A DNA stretch of 64,000 nucleotides, taken from positions 1,922,001-1,986,000 of the forward strand of contig NZ_CP050154.1 of NCBI RefSeq assembly GCF_011617705.1. Reading direction: 5' to 3'. This stretch comes from Brevibacterium limosum. GTDB lineage: Bacteria > Actinomycetota > Actinomycetes > Actinomycetales > Brevibacteriaceae. Each line of letters opens with the position of its first letter. Position 1 is the stretch's first letter. The translations under genes were made by a program, and so were the position numbers. This document shows positions 16,697 through 26,400 of the stretch, piece after piece. Under the pieces are notes generated by a model that saw nothing but the letters and a program-made list of their open reading frames with translations, did no database searches and was not told the origin of the DNA.

Positions 16697-18239
16697 CCCA
16701 GCGGCGAACCCGACCGACCTGCCGATCCGACCCAGCCTCGACCAGTTCCGCGCCCTCGGCGCCGACCATCGGCTGGTGCCGGTCCACACCCAGGTGCTCG
16801 CGGACTCGGAGACCCCGCTGAGCCTCTACCGCAAACTCACCGACGGCGGACCGGGAAGCTTCCTCTTCGAATCCGCGGTCGCCGGATCCTGGGCCAGGTA
16901 CTCCTTCATCGGATCGGCACCCGTGGCCACACTCATCTCCACCGAGGACGGATTCCACTGGACCGGCACTCCGCCGGTGGGCGTGCCCACCGACGGCGAC
17001 GTCCTCGACGCGGTCACCGCCGCCCTCGACCTCCTCGCCGTGGCCGCAGCGGAATCGGGGCTGCCGCCCATGGTCTCGAGCTTCGTCGGCTACTTCGGGT
17101 GGGACATCGTCCGCCGCTTCGAACGGCTCGGCCCGCCGCGGCCCAACGAACACCACCTGCCGACCGTGCAGCTGATGATCCCCGGCGACATCGCCGTCTT
17201 CGACCACTATTCGGGAACGGTCACCCTCGTGGCCAATGTGTTCAACGTCAACGGCGCCGACACCGGCATCGAGGAGGCCCACGCCTCAGGCGTCGCGCGC
17301 ATCACGGCGATGCTCGACCGTCTGCACCAGCCCAGCCCGGCCGATGTCCTCCGTCCCCGCAAGGCCGACCCCGAGGTGGCCACCCGCACCCAGCCGCAGG
17401 TGTACCTCGACGGTGTGGAGACGGCGAAGCAGAAGATCGTCGATGGGGAGATCTTCCAGGTCGTCGTCGGCCAGCGCTTCGACACCCCGTGCGATGCCGA
17501 TCCGCTCAGCGTGTACCGGATGCTGCGGCATGCGAACCCCAGCCCATTCATGTACCTGCTCAACCTCCACGATGACGGCGGCGACCCGGTGAGCATCATC
17601 GGCTCCTCGCCGGAGGCACTCGTCACCGTCCGCTCCGGAGAGGTCCTCACCCACCCGATCGCCGGTTCCCGACCCCGCGGCACCACCCCGGAGGCCGATG
17701 ACTCCCTGGCCCGAGAGCTCCTGGCCGATGAGAAGGAACGCGCCGAGCACCTCATGCTCGTCGACCTCGCCCGCAACGACCTCGCGAAGGTGTGCACGGC
17801 CGGAACCATCGACGTCAGCGAGTTCATGGACATCGTCCGCTACAGCCACATCATGCACATCAGCTCCACGGTGCGCGGCGAACTCGAACCCGGAACCACC
17901 GCCGTCGACGTGCTGCGGGCGACCTTCCCCGCCGGCACCCTGTCCGGGGCACCCAAACCGCGGGCACTGCAGATCATCGACGAACTCGAACCCGTCGGGC
18001 GCGGAATCTACGGGGGAGTGGTCGGCTATATGTCCTTCACCGGCGACCTCGACCTGGCCATCGCCATCCGCACCGGAGTGCTCAGCCACGGCACGATGAG
18101 CGTCTACGCCGGAGGCGGGCTCGTCGCCGACTCCGTGCCCGAGACCGAATACCAGGAATCCGAGAACAAGGCCGCGGCCGTGCTGCGCGCCGCCGCCGCA
18201 GCGAACGCCCTGCACACAGCCGAAGGAACCCAGAGGTGA
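16686..18239 (+). CDS. trpE: Anthranilate synthase component I
   Basis: TrpE converts chorismate to anthranilate, the first committed step to tryptophan, using ammonia from TrpG. The 517-residue protein has the N-terminal feedback-inhibition motif as [18 protein letters not shown] (residues about 59-76, the LxES...S pattern that binds tryptophan). The chorismate-binding domain includes [59 protein letters not shown] and [14 protein letters not shown] 16686 was chosen because the upstream frame is hisI. No trpG lies nearby. A short gap leads to a membrane protein gene. Confidence 0.96.
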   Translation: MSTDPAANPTDLPIRPSLDQFRALGADHRLVPVHTQVLADSETPLSLYRKLTDGGPGSFLFESAVAGSWARYSFIGSAPVATLISTEDGFHWTGTPPVGVPTDGDVLDAVTAALDLLAVAAAESGLPPMVSSFVGYFGWDIVRRFERLGPPRPNEHHLPTVQLMIPGDIAVFDHYSGTVTLVANVFNVNGADTGIEEAHASGVARITAMLDRLHQPSPADVLRPRKADPEVATRTQPQVYLDGVETAKQKIVDGEIFQVVVGQRFDTPCDADPLSVYRMLRHANPSPFMYLLNLHDDGGDPVSIIGSSPEALVTVRSGEVLTHPIAGSRPRGTTPEADDSLARELLADEKERAEHLMLVDLARNDLAKVCTAGTIDVSEFMDIVRYSHIMHISSTVRGELEPGTTAVDVLRATFPAGTLSGAPKPRALQIIDELEPVGRGIYGGVVGYMSFTGDLDLAIAIRTGVLSHGTMSVYAGGGLVADSVPETEYQESENKAAAVLRAAAAANALHTAEGTQR

Positions 18240-18243
18240 GGCC

Positions 18244-18792
18244 ATGACGAAATCACGCGGAGTCCTCATCGTCCTCGTCATCGCCGCAGCACTGTGGGCA
18301 CTGACGATCTCCGCCTGGCAGGTGGGCGCCGCCGGCGACACGCTCGGACCCAGCGGTGTGGCAGAGGTCACCGAGGATGCGAGTTCGCAGGCCTCACCCG
18401 TGGCCACCTCCTGCGTGGCGATCATCGCGGTCTCGGGACTGCTCGCCGCGATGCTCGGGCGGATCGGACGCTTCGTCGTCCTGGGACTGGCCGGGATCGC
18501 CGGAATCGGCTACGGGATCACCGCCCTGACCGCCGCCTCGGCGCCGGGAGCCACCTCATGGGCGATCATCGCGGCAGTGGCTGCGGGAATCGGCGTCATC
18601 GGCATCGTCTGGGTCTCCGTCGCCTCGAACGGGTGGGCGAACTCCAACCGCTACGCCCGCAGCGCCGAGGCCGCCGGCGGAGAATTCGACTCGGCCGCGA
18701 CCTGGGATGCCCTCTCCCGCGGGGAAGACGTCGACGAGGCACCCGACGGCGAGGATCCGAGCGATCCGGACTCCGAGCCGGATTCGAAATGA
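18244..18792 (+). CDS. Tryptophan biosynthesis-associated membrane protein
   Basis: This 182-residue protein has an N-terminal hydrophobic segment (VLIVLVIAAALWALTISAW), an external loop, three more hydrophobic segments and an acidic cytoplasmic tail (EDVDEAPDGEDPSDPDSEPD). Size, topology and position directly after trpE match the actinobacterial family annotated as Trp biosynthesis-associated membrane protein. Its function is unknown; a role in indole or tryptophan handling is only a guess. Start ATG 18244 lies five bases after the trpE stop, with GAGG inside the gap. Confidence 0.8.
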   Translation: MTKSRGVLIVLVIAAALWALTISAWQVGAAGDTLGPSGVAEVTEDASSQASPVATSCVAIIAVSGLLAAMLGRIGRFVVLGLAGIAGIGYGITALTAASAPGATSWAIIAAVAAGIGVIGIVWVSVASNGWANSNRYARSAEAAGGEFDSAATWDALSRGEDVDEAPDGEDPSDPDSEPDSK

Positions 18793-18888
18793 CCTTGTGA
18801 CCGGGTCGGTGTCCGGTCGACCGAAGAAGCGTGACACAATGGAGGAAAGTTTCCACACGCGTGTCACGCAGTCACTCTAAGGAGCGCC

Positions 18889-19155
18889 ATGTCGCAGTCC
18901 ATCGCCCGCAACGGGGCCGCAGATCTCGACAAATCCACGATCGACTACGCAGCGATCGCCGATCCCGGTCACGGCAACTCGGTGGCGGGATGGACCGGTG
19001 TGATCATAATGCTCCTCGGCGTGTCCGTCGGCTGCGTGGGCTTCACGATCCACAACCCCACGATCACCTACATCTCCATCGGCATCGTCGCCCTCGGCGT
19101 CGTCGTCGGCCTGATCCTGCGTGCCGTCGGACTGGGCAACAAGCCGAAGAAATGA
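18889..19155 (+). CDS. HGxxPAAW-type small membrane protein
   Basis: This 88-residue protein carries HGNSVAGWTG (residues about 28-37), a variant of the HGxxPAAW motif that names an actinobacterial family found beside trpC. Two transmembrane helices follow (VIIMLLGVSVGCVGFTI and ITYISIGIVALGVVVGLIL), ending in a basic tail (GLGNKPKK). Function is unknown. The ribosome-binding site is TAAGGAG eight bases before ATG 18889. The stop overlaps the trpC ATG by four bases, so the two are translationally coupled. Confidence 0.85.
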   Translation: MSQSIARNGAADLDKSTIDYAAIADPGHGNSVAGWTGVIIMLLGVSVGCVGFTIHNPTITYISIGIVALGVVVGLILRAVGLGNKPKK

Positions 19156-19949
19156 CAGTTCTCCATGACATCGTCTCCGGCGTGCGGGAAGACCTGCAGG
19201 CACGCCGGAACGAGGTTCCGCTGAGTGAGATCACGGCTCGTGCCGCGGCGGCCGAGCCCGTCCGCCGCTTCGACCTGCGTGCCGACTTCGGCGTCATCGC
19301 CGAGGTCAAACGGAAGTCGCCCTCCCGCGGAGACCTCGCCCGGATTCCCGACCCCGGAACGCTGGCCGGCCTGTATGCCGCCGGCGGTGCCCGCGCCATC
19401 AGCGTGCTCACCGAAGCCCGCCGCTTCAACGGCAGCCTCGACGACCTCGACTCGGTGCGCGCCGCCGTCGACATCCCTGTCCTGCGCAAGGACTTCATGG
19501 TCGACGAATACCAGTTCCATGAGGCTCGCGCCCACGGCGCCGATATCGTCCTGCTCATCGTCGCAGCCCTCGACCCCGTGCAGCTGGGCGAATTCCATGC
19601 CCTCGCCACGGAACTGGGGATGACGGCGCTCGTCGAGACCCACAATCGCGAAGAGCTGGACATCGCGGCCGAACTCGGTGCCGAGCTCATCGGGGTCAAC
19701 ACCCGCAACCTCAAAGACCTCAGCGTCGACACCGACCGGTTCGCGCCCTTGGCCGACCTGGCCCCCGACGAGTGCACCCTCGTCGCCGAATCCGGGGTGG
19801 CCGGCGCCGCCGAAGTGGCGAAGTACGCGGATGCCGGAGCCGATCTCGTGCTCGTGGGCGAAGCCCTCGTCACCGGCGGCCCCCCGCAGGCCGCAGTCGA
19901 GGAGTACACCGCGCTCGGCCGGGAACGCCGCTCTCTGTCCGCATCCTGA
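19152..19949 (+). CDS. trpC: Indole-3-glycerol phosphate synthase
   Basis: TrpC closes the indole ring from CdRP. The 265-residue TIM barrel shows the active-site blocks [15 protein letters not shown] (catalytic Lys, residues about 47-61), [41 protein letters not shown] (second catalytic Lys), [12 protein letters not shown] and [43 protein letters not shown] ends the phosphate site. The enzyme is monofunctional, without a TrpF domain; no trpF or trpD is present in this cluster. The ATG overlaps the previous stop. Confidence 0.96.
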   Translation: MTVLHDIVSGVREDLQARRNEVPLSEITARAAAAEPVRRFDLRADFGVIAEVKRKSPSRGDLARIPDPGTLAGLYAAGGARAISVLTEARRFNGSLDDLDSVRAAVDIPVLRKDFMVDEYQFHEARAHGADIVLLIVAALDPVQLGEFHALATELGMTALVETHNREELDIAAELGAELIGVNTRNLKDLSVDTDRFAPLADLAPDECTLVAESGVAGAAEVAKYADAGADLVLVGEALVTGGPPQAAVEEYTALGRERRSLSAS

Positions 19950-20076
19950 ACCCCGCCCGCGACGGCCGCCGCAAGTGGCCGACGATGGGCCAATACTGCA
20001 CCCATTCGGTCGTCCGGCAGGGCCGAGGCTCCTCGCCTCACCCGCCGACGCCACGAGGAGATCGAGAAGGACCGCA
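19950..20076 (+). other. trpC-trpB spacer with a possible 31-codon ORF
   Basis: This is the only sizeable gap in the trpC-trpB-trpA run. It can form hairpins (GATGGG with CCCATT at 19984-20006; GAGGC with GCCTC near 20028-20042). An ATG at 19985 opens a 31-codon frame that ends at 20080, overlapping the trpB start. The peptide has no run of tryptophans, so classical attenuation is not supported. I see no T-box signature. Confidence 0.4.
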
Positions 20077-21291
20077 ATGACCGATTTGAGCCAGGAGACC
20101 GGACCGTACTTCGGCGAGTTCGGAGGCAGGTTCATCCCCGAAGCGCTGATCCCGGCACTCGACGAGATCGATGAGACCTGGCGCAAATCCCAGGTGGACC
20201 CGGCCTTCACCGACGAACTCCTCACCCTGCAGCGCAACTACATCGGCCGTCCCTCGCTGCTCACCGAGGCCACTCGCTTCGCCGAGCACTGCGGCGGAGC
20301 CCGCGTCTTCCTCAAACGCGAAGACCTCAACCACACGGGCAGCCACAAGATCAACAATGCACTGGCCCAGGCGCTGCTGGCCAAACGGATGGGCAAGACC
20401 CGTCTCATCGCCGAGACCGGAGCCGGACAGCACGGAGTCGCCACGGCGACCGCCGCCGCCCTGCTCGACATGTCCTGCGTGGTCTACATGGGTGAGGAGG
20501 ACACTCAGCGTCAGGCTCTCAACGTCGCCCGCATGCGGCTGCTCGGAGCCACGGTCAATGCCGTGACCAACGGCACCCGCACGCTCAAGGACGCGATGAA
20601 CGAAGCCATGCGCGACTGGGTGGCCAATGTCGACGACACCCACTACGTCATCGGCACGGTCGCCGGCCCCCACCCGTTCCCGGCGATGGTCCGCTCCTTC
20701 CAGAACGTCATCGGCGTCGAAGCCCGCGAACAGATCCAGGACATGGTCGGCCGTCTGCCCGACGCCGTCTGCGCCTGCGTCGGCGGCGGTTCGAACGCCA
20801 TGGGCCTCTTCGCCGCGTTCCTCGGCGATGCCGACGTGAAGATCTTCGGCTTCGAAGCCGGCGGCGAAGGAGTCGACTCCGGCCACCATGCCGCCCGGTT
20901 CTCCGGCGGACGCCCCGGCGTCCTCCACGGCTCGGCCACCTACATCCTCCAGGACTCCGACGGACAGACGCAGGCCTCCCATTCGGTCTCCGCCGGGCTC
21001 GACTACCCCTCGGTCGGCCCCGAACACTCCCACCTCCACGACATCGGGCGCGTGACCTACGAACCCGTCGTCGACGACGAGGCGATGGAGGCCATGCGGC
21101 TGCTCTCCCGCACCGAAGGCATCATCCCCGCCATCGAATCCGCTCACGCCCTGGCCGGAGCCATGCGCATCGGCCGTGAGCTCGGACCCGACGCGGTCCT
21201 GCTGGTCAATCTCTCCGGCCGCGGCGACAAGGACATGACGACCGCCGCGAAATGGTTCGACTACATCGACGAAGGAGCGGTGCAGGTATGA
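20077..21291 (+). CDS. trpB: Tryptophan synthase beta chain
   Basis: TrpB joins indole and serine to tryptophan using PLP. The 404-residue protein opens [19 protein letters not shown]. The PLP lysine is in [13 protein letters not shown] (K91). The substrate loop follows as [14 protein letters not shown], the PLP phosphate loop as [10 protein letters not shown], and the C-terminus carries [10 protein letters not shown]. This is the TrpB1 type, which partners TrpA through a tunnel. ATG 20077 has GAGAAGG nearby. The stop overlaps the trpA ATG (ATGA), as expected for subunits made in equal amounts. Confidence 0.97.
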   Translation: MTDLSQETGPYFGEFGGRFIPEALIPALDEIDETWRKSQVDPAFTDELLTLQRNYIGRPSLLTEATRFAEHCGGARVFLKREDLNHTGSHKINNALAQALLAKRMGKTRLIAETGAGQHGVATATAAALLDMSCVVYMGEEDTQRQALNVARMRLLGATVNAVTNGTRTLKDAMNEAMRDWVANVDDTHYVIGTVAGPHPFPAMVRSFQNVIGVEAREQIQDMVGRLPDAVCACVGGGSNAMGLFAAFLGDADVKIFGFEAGGEGVDSGHHAARFSGGRPGVLHGSATYILQDSDGQTQASHSVSAGLDYPSVGPEHSHLHDIGRVTYEPVVDDEAMEAMRLLSRTEGIIPAIESAHALAGAMRIGRELGPDAVLLVNLSGRGDKDMTTAAKWFDYIDEGAVQV

Positions 21292-22079
21292 CGCACTCAG
21301 GACCACGCACAGGAACCACCCTCGACGCCGTCGCCGAGGCGGGCCGCAAGGCCGCGCTCATCGCCTACCTGCCCGTCGGATTCCCGACGGTGCCCGGATC
21401 GCGTGAGGCGATGGTCGAACTCGTCCGCAACGGCGTCGACATCATCGAGGTCGGCATGCCGTACTCCGATCCCGGGATGGACGGACCCGTCATCCAACGC
21501 GCCGGCGAAGCGGCGCTGGAGAACGGGGTGCGCACCACAGACATCTTCACCGCCGTCGAAGCGATCGCCGAGGCCGGGGGGACCGCTGTCGTCATGAGCT
21601 ACTGGAACCTCGTGCTCCAGTACGGCATCGACAGATTCGCCCGCGACCTCGCCTCGGCCGGAGGCGGCGGAATCGTCACCCCCGACCTCATCCCCGACGA
21701 AGCCGGACCCTGGCTGGCGGCGTCGGCGAAGCACGACCTCGACCGGATCTTCCTCGCCGCCCCCTCGTCGACGCCCGAACGTCTGGCCCGGATCGTCGAG
21801 CACAGCTCCGGATTCGTCTACGCCGCCTCGACCATGGGGGTCACCGGTGTCCGCTCCGAGGTCGACAACCACGCCCGTGACCTCGTCGCCCGGCTGAAGG
21901 AAGCCGGAGCCGAACGCGCCTGCGTGGGCCTCGGCGTGTCGAACCGCGAGCAGGCGGCCGAGGTCGCCGAATACGCCGACGGCGTCATCGTCGGCTCCGC
22001 CCTGGTCCGGGCGCTGGACTTCGACGGAGTGGCCGGAGTCGGTCGTCTCGCCGCCGAGCTCGCAGAAGGGTGTGCATGA
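21288..22079 (+). CDS. trpA: Tryptophan synthase alpha chain
   Basis: TrpA cleaves indole-3-glycerol phosphate to indole and passes it to TrpB. The 263-residue TIM barrel has [13 protein letters not shown], the catalytic Glu and Asp in [19 protein letters not shown] (residues about 46-64), then [40 protein letters not shown] and the phosphate loop [27 protein letters not shown]. The usual PFSDP is PYSDP here. The stop overlaps the ATG of the lgt homologue, a neighbour also seen in mycobacteria and corynebacteria. Confidence 0.96.
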   Translation: MTHSGPRTGTTLDAVAEAGRKAALIAYLPVGFPTVPGSREAMVELVRNGVDIIEVGMPYSDPGMDGPVIQRAGEAALENGVRTTDIFTAVEAIAEAGGTAVVMSYWNLVLQYGIDRFARDLASAGGGGIVTPDLIPDEAGPWLAASAKHDLDRIFLAAPSSTPERLARIVEHSSGFVYAASTMGVTGVRSEVDNHARDLVARLKEAGAERACVGLGVSNREQAAEVAEYADGVIVGSALVRALDFDGVAGVGRLAAELAEGCA

Positions 22080-23233
22080 GCTTCAGCCCGGCATGGGTCG
22101 TCTTCACCGTCCTCGGCATCGGCCTCGCCCTGTGGATGACGAGCATCCAATGGCGCGCCCGCGGCGGCCATAAGGGAGACCTGTGGGCCATCACGGTCGT
22201 CGGTCTCCCGGCAGCCGTCGTCGGCGGACGCCTCGGACATCTGCTCTCGGCACCGGACACCTACTTCGGCCCCGAGGGCAGTCCCCTGCGGACGCTGGCC
22301 GTCTGGGACGGCGGATTCAGCTTCTGGGGAGCCACCATCCTCGGCTTCCTCTCCGTCTGGGTGCTCACCCGCTTCCAAGGCATCAGGTTCCGACCGCTGC
22401 TCGACTCGGTCGCGCCGGGGCTCATCCTCGGCCACGTCGCCGGTGCCTTCAGCGACTGGTTCGACGGTCGCCTCGAACTGGTCACGGTGCTCACCGAATC
22501 GGTGTGGAACCTCATCGCCTGCGTCGTCCTCATCACCGTGTCCAAACGCCTCCGGCTCGGCTACGGTCAGGTCTTCGCCCTCTACCTGTGCCTGTTCGGC
22601 CTCGGCCGCATCCTGCTCGAGGCCCTGCGGATCGGCACTCCCGCCGCCGAGGATGCGCGCCTCCTCCTCGGACTGCCGATCAACGTGTGGACGGCCATCC
22701 TCGCCCTGCTCATCGGCCTCGGCTGGCTCATCGTCTCCCGTCTGCGCCATCGCACCTATGAGACCGGTGTCTACACCCACGGATCCCGCACCCTGCTGCG
22801 CCGTCACCGCCGCGGAAAGCACACCTTCGATGTCAATGCGCCCAATATCGCCGACACGTCCGGGGCCCCGCTGCCGTCGGTAGCGCGCGTGGCCGCCCCC
22901 GACGGCCCGCACGGTCGCGTCGACACAGGGACACCGATCCGTCGCCGTTCGACGACCACCGCATCCTCTGCCGATGCTTCCGGAGCAGCTGCAGGGGCAT
23001 CTGCGGGCCCGGCAGACTCCGACGATTCGGCGTCTGCGACGGTGAGCGGCGCCGCGAACGACGCCGGCACGAACGACGCGGAGACCGCGGACGAACCGGG
23101 CATCGATCTCAACGGCCGCCACAGCTTCGGATTCTTCGGTGCGGTCACCTCCGCGATCTCGATCGTGCCCGATGTGCGCGGAACATCGGCCCCCGAACCA
23201 CGCGAAGACAGCCCCCGCTCGTCCGAAACCTAA
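22076..23233 (+). CDS. Lgt-family prolipoprotein diacylglyceryl transferase homologue, signature degenerate
   Basis: Lgt moves diacylglycerol from phosphatidylglycerol to the lipobox Cys of prelipoproteins. This 385-residue membrane protein clearly belongs to the family: GGRLGHLLSAPDTYFGPEG, VWDGGFSFWGATILG, the SVAPGLILGH helix and GLGRILLEALRIG are all present, with about seven helices. The Lgt signature GRxGNxxNxE is not: residues 124-132 read GAFSDWFDG, and the periplasmic loop after it is shortened. In E. coli the Arg and Asn of this signature are needed for activity. A low-complexity tail of about 130 residues follows residue 250. It may be an inactive or repurposed paralogue; ATG 22076 overlaps the trpA stop. 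Confidence 0.8.
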   Translation: MSFSPAWVVFTVLGIGLALWMTSIQWRARGGHKGDLWAITVVGLPAAVVGGRLGHLLSAPDTYFGPEGSPLRTLAVWDGGFSFWGATILGFLSVWVLTRFQGIRFRPLLDSVAPGLILGHVAGAFSDWFDGRLELVTVLTESVWNLIACVVLITVSKRLRLGYGQVFALYLCLFGLGRILLEALRIGTPAAEDARLLLGLPINVWTAILALLIGLGWLIVSRLRHRTYETGVYTHGSRTLLRRHRRGKHTFDVNAPNIADTSGAPLPSVARVAAPDGPHGRVDTGTPIRRRSTTTASSADASGAAAGASAGPADSDDSASATVSGAANDAGTNDAETADEPGIDLNGRHSFGFFGAVTSAISIVPDVRGTSAPEPREDSPRSSET

Positions 23234-23302
23234 GACGAATAGGTTCGCACTTCGTTCCTTTCTCTGCTTCTTCTGAAATTGCACATGGTGTAAGTTGAGA
23301 CT

Positions 23303-23330
23303 CCGGCTGTGAGAGTGATCTCACAGCCGG
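23303..23330 (+). promoter_or_regulatory. Perfect 12-bp dyad upstream of gltB
   Basis: CCGGCTGTGAGA (23303-23314) pairs with its complement at 23319-23330 around GTGA. It lies 70 bases after the lgt stop and 88 before gltB. It could terminate the trp-lgt unit, or act as an operator or 5' hairpin for gltBD: a TAAGTT hexamer at 23291-23296 would start transcription at the first base of the dyad. TGTGA...TCACA half-sites resemble CRP/GlxR sites but have eight bases between them, not six. Confidence 0.55.
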
Positions 23331-23417
23331 GTTCGGAAAACCCCTTTCCGGACTCGTCCATACCGCAGAGGACAGCGCCGTCTTTTCGGGAAACACTCAA
23401 CACCGAGAAGGCAGAAC

Positions 23418-26400
23418 ATGAACCACAGCGCTCAGCCGACCCTCAACACCACGGCCCCGCCAGGTCGAATCGGGCTCTACGATCCGGCGCTCGAACACGA
23501 TGCCTGCGGTCTGGCGCTCATCGCCCGCTACCGGGGCGGAGCCGACCACGCGGTCATCACTCAGGCTCTCGATGCCCTGCGCAGGCTCGAACACCGCGGC
23601 GGAATCGGCTCCGACGACGGCACCGGCGACGGCGCCGGACTGACCATCCAGATCCCGCACGACTACTTCGCCGCCCGTCTCGCCGAATCCGGAATCTCCC
23701 TGCCGACCCCCGGCACCTACGCCATGGGCATCGGCTTCTTCGCCCAGGACTACGCCACCGACCTCAACGCGGTCACCGCCCCGCTGACCTCGGAGACGCA
23801 GCCCGACTTCAGCCGCGAAGACGTCGGGAAGGACCAGGACGCGCTGGTGTCCCGAACGGCCGCGGAAGAAGGACTGCAGGTCCTCCATGTGGAGCCCGTG
23901 GCCGTCGACCCCGGAGTGCTCGGCCGCATCGCCGCCGAGACCATGCCGTCCATGCGCTATGTGTTCTTCGGCCTCAGCGCCGAGCATCCCGCCCGTGACG
24001 AGAACGATCTGGCCCGCCGGGCCTTCATCGTTCGGAAACGGCTCGACCACGCCGGCCTGTACTTCCCCTCGCTGTCGCCGACGACGCTGACATTCAAGGG
24101 CATGCTCTCGACCGCGCAGCTCGACCGCTTCTTCACCGAACTCGGCGACGAACGCCTCACCTCGGCGATCGCGCTCGTCCACTCCCGATTCTCCACGAAC
24201 ACCTTCCCCTCCTGGCAGCTCGCACAGCCGTTCGGCACCATCGCCCACAACGGCGAGATCAACACCGTGCGCGGCAACCGCAACTGGATGCAGGCACGCG
24301 AATCGGCCCTGGCCAGCGACCTGCTCCAATCGCCGGTCGCGGACACGGACAAGCGACTCGAACGCATCGCCCCGATCATTCCCGCCGGGTCCTCGGACTC
24401 CGCCTCGTTCAACTCCGTCCTCGAACTCATGGTCGCCTCCGGGCGATCCCTGCCGCAGGCGATGCTGATGATGATTCCCGAAGCCTGGGAGAACAACCCG
24501 GCCATGTCCGAGGAACGGCGGGCCTTCTACGAATACCACTCGCTGCTCATGGAGCCCTGGGACGGGCCCGCCTGTGTCGCCTTCACCGACGGTCGCCTCG
24601 CCGGAGCCGTGCTCGATCGCAACGGACTGCGCCCGGCCCGGTACATCATGACCGAGGACACGGTCGTGCTCGCCAGCGAAGCCGGAGTCGTCGACCTGCC
24701 CGAAGCCGAGGTCACCGCCCGCGGTCGACTCACTCCGGGCCGGATGTTCCTCGTCGATGTGGAAGCCGGACGCATCATCTCCGACACGGAGATCAAGAAC
24801 AGCCTCGCGACCGAACATCCCTACCGCGAATGGGTCGAGGCCTCGGCCACCCGACTGGGCGAACTGCCCACCCGCGTCCATGTCAGCCACCCCAGCTCCT
24901 CCGTCCGGCGCCGACAGCGGACATTCGGCTACACGGAGGAGGAGCTGCGCATGCTCATCGCCCCGATGGCCGAGACCGGAGCAGAACCCCTCGGCGCGAT
25001 GGGCAGCGATACCGCGATCGCAGCCCTGAGCACCCGCCCGCGACTGCTCTTCGACCACTTCCACCAGAACTTCGCCCAAGTGACGAACCCGCCGCTGGAC
25101 TCCATCCGCGAGGACATCGTCACGAGCATGTCGGCAGGAATCGGCCGCGAAGGCAACCTCCTGTGCTCCACTCAGCCCGACTCCGCCCATATCCTGCTCG
25201 AGCGGCCCGTGATCGACAACGACGAACTCACGGCGATCGCGCACCTGGCCGGGCACCACCTCGGCGAGGGAATCACCCGCCCCTCGGTGACGCTGTCGGG
25301 TCTGTACCCGGTGGGCGCCGGAGAGGACGCGATGACCCGTCGTCTCGCGGACCTGTGCGCGGAGGCGAGCGCCGCGGTCTCAGACGGTGCGGTGTTCCTC
25401 ATCCTCACGGACCGGGAATCGAATTCGGAGTACGCGCCGATCCCGTCCCTGCTGCTGACCTCCGCTCTGCACCACCACCTCGTGCGGGAGCGGACCCGGA
25501 CCCGAGTGAGCATCATCGTCGAGGCCGGAGACGTCCGCGAGGTCCACCATGCGGCCACGCTCGTGTCCTTCGGTGCCTCCGCGGTCAATCCGTACCTGCT
25601 GATGGAATCGGCCGAGGACCTCGTGAAGTCCGAACGGATCCGAGGCATCAGCGCCGAGGCGGCCGTGGCCAATGTGCTCACCGCGCTGAACAAGGGCCTG
25701 CTGAAGATCATGTCGAAGATGGGCATCTCGACCGTCCAGTCCTATCACGGGGCGCAGACCTTCGAAGCCCTCGGCCTGGCCGAGTCGGTCATCGACGAAC
25801 ACTTCACCTCGACCCCGCATCAGCTCGGCGGCAAGACGCTTGACGACATCGCGGACGAGACCACGGCCCGACACGCCGATGCCTACCGGGAGGACCATCC
25901 GCGACCGGCCCACCGGAACCTGCTCGTCGGCGGTGAGTACCAGTGGCGGCGGGAAGGTCCGGGGCACCTGTTCAACCCGGAGACGATCTTCAAACTGCAG
26001 CACTCGACGGCGACCGGTCGCTTCGACATCTTCCGGCAGTACACGCGTGCCGTGGACGAACAGTCCGCGGAGCTGATGACTCTGCGCGGGCTCTTCGACC
26101 TCGTCCCGACCGAATCGGGCCCGATCGACGTCTCCGAGGTCGAACCCGCCGAGGCGATCATGCGCCGCTTCTCCACCGGGGCGATGAGCTACGGCTCCCT
26201 GTCCGCCGAAGCCCACGAGACGCTGGCGATCGCGATGAACCGGATCGGTGGGAAGTCGAATACCGGAGAGGGCGGCGAGGACGCCGAACGTCTGCTCGAC
26301 CCGCAGCGCCGGTCGGCGATCAAGCAGATCGCCTCCGGTCGGTTCGGCGTCACCAGCCACTACCTCACCGCAGCCGATGACCTGCAGATCAAGATGGCCC

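Noticed and set aside
19950..20076. T-box or Trp-codon attenuator before trpB
   Set aside because: No T-box AGGGTGGNACC block and no run of TGG codons in any small frame.
23397..25259. 620-codon minus-strand frame
   Set aside because: Antisense shadow of gltB; biased composition (G, V, E, R) and no motif.
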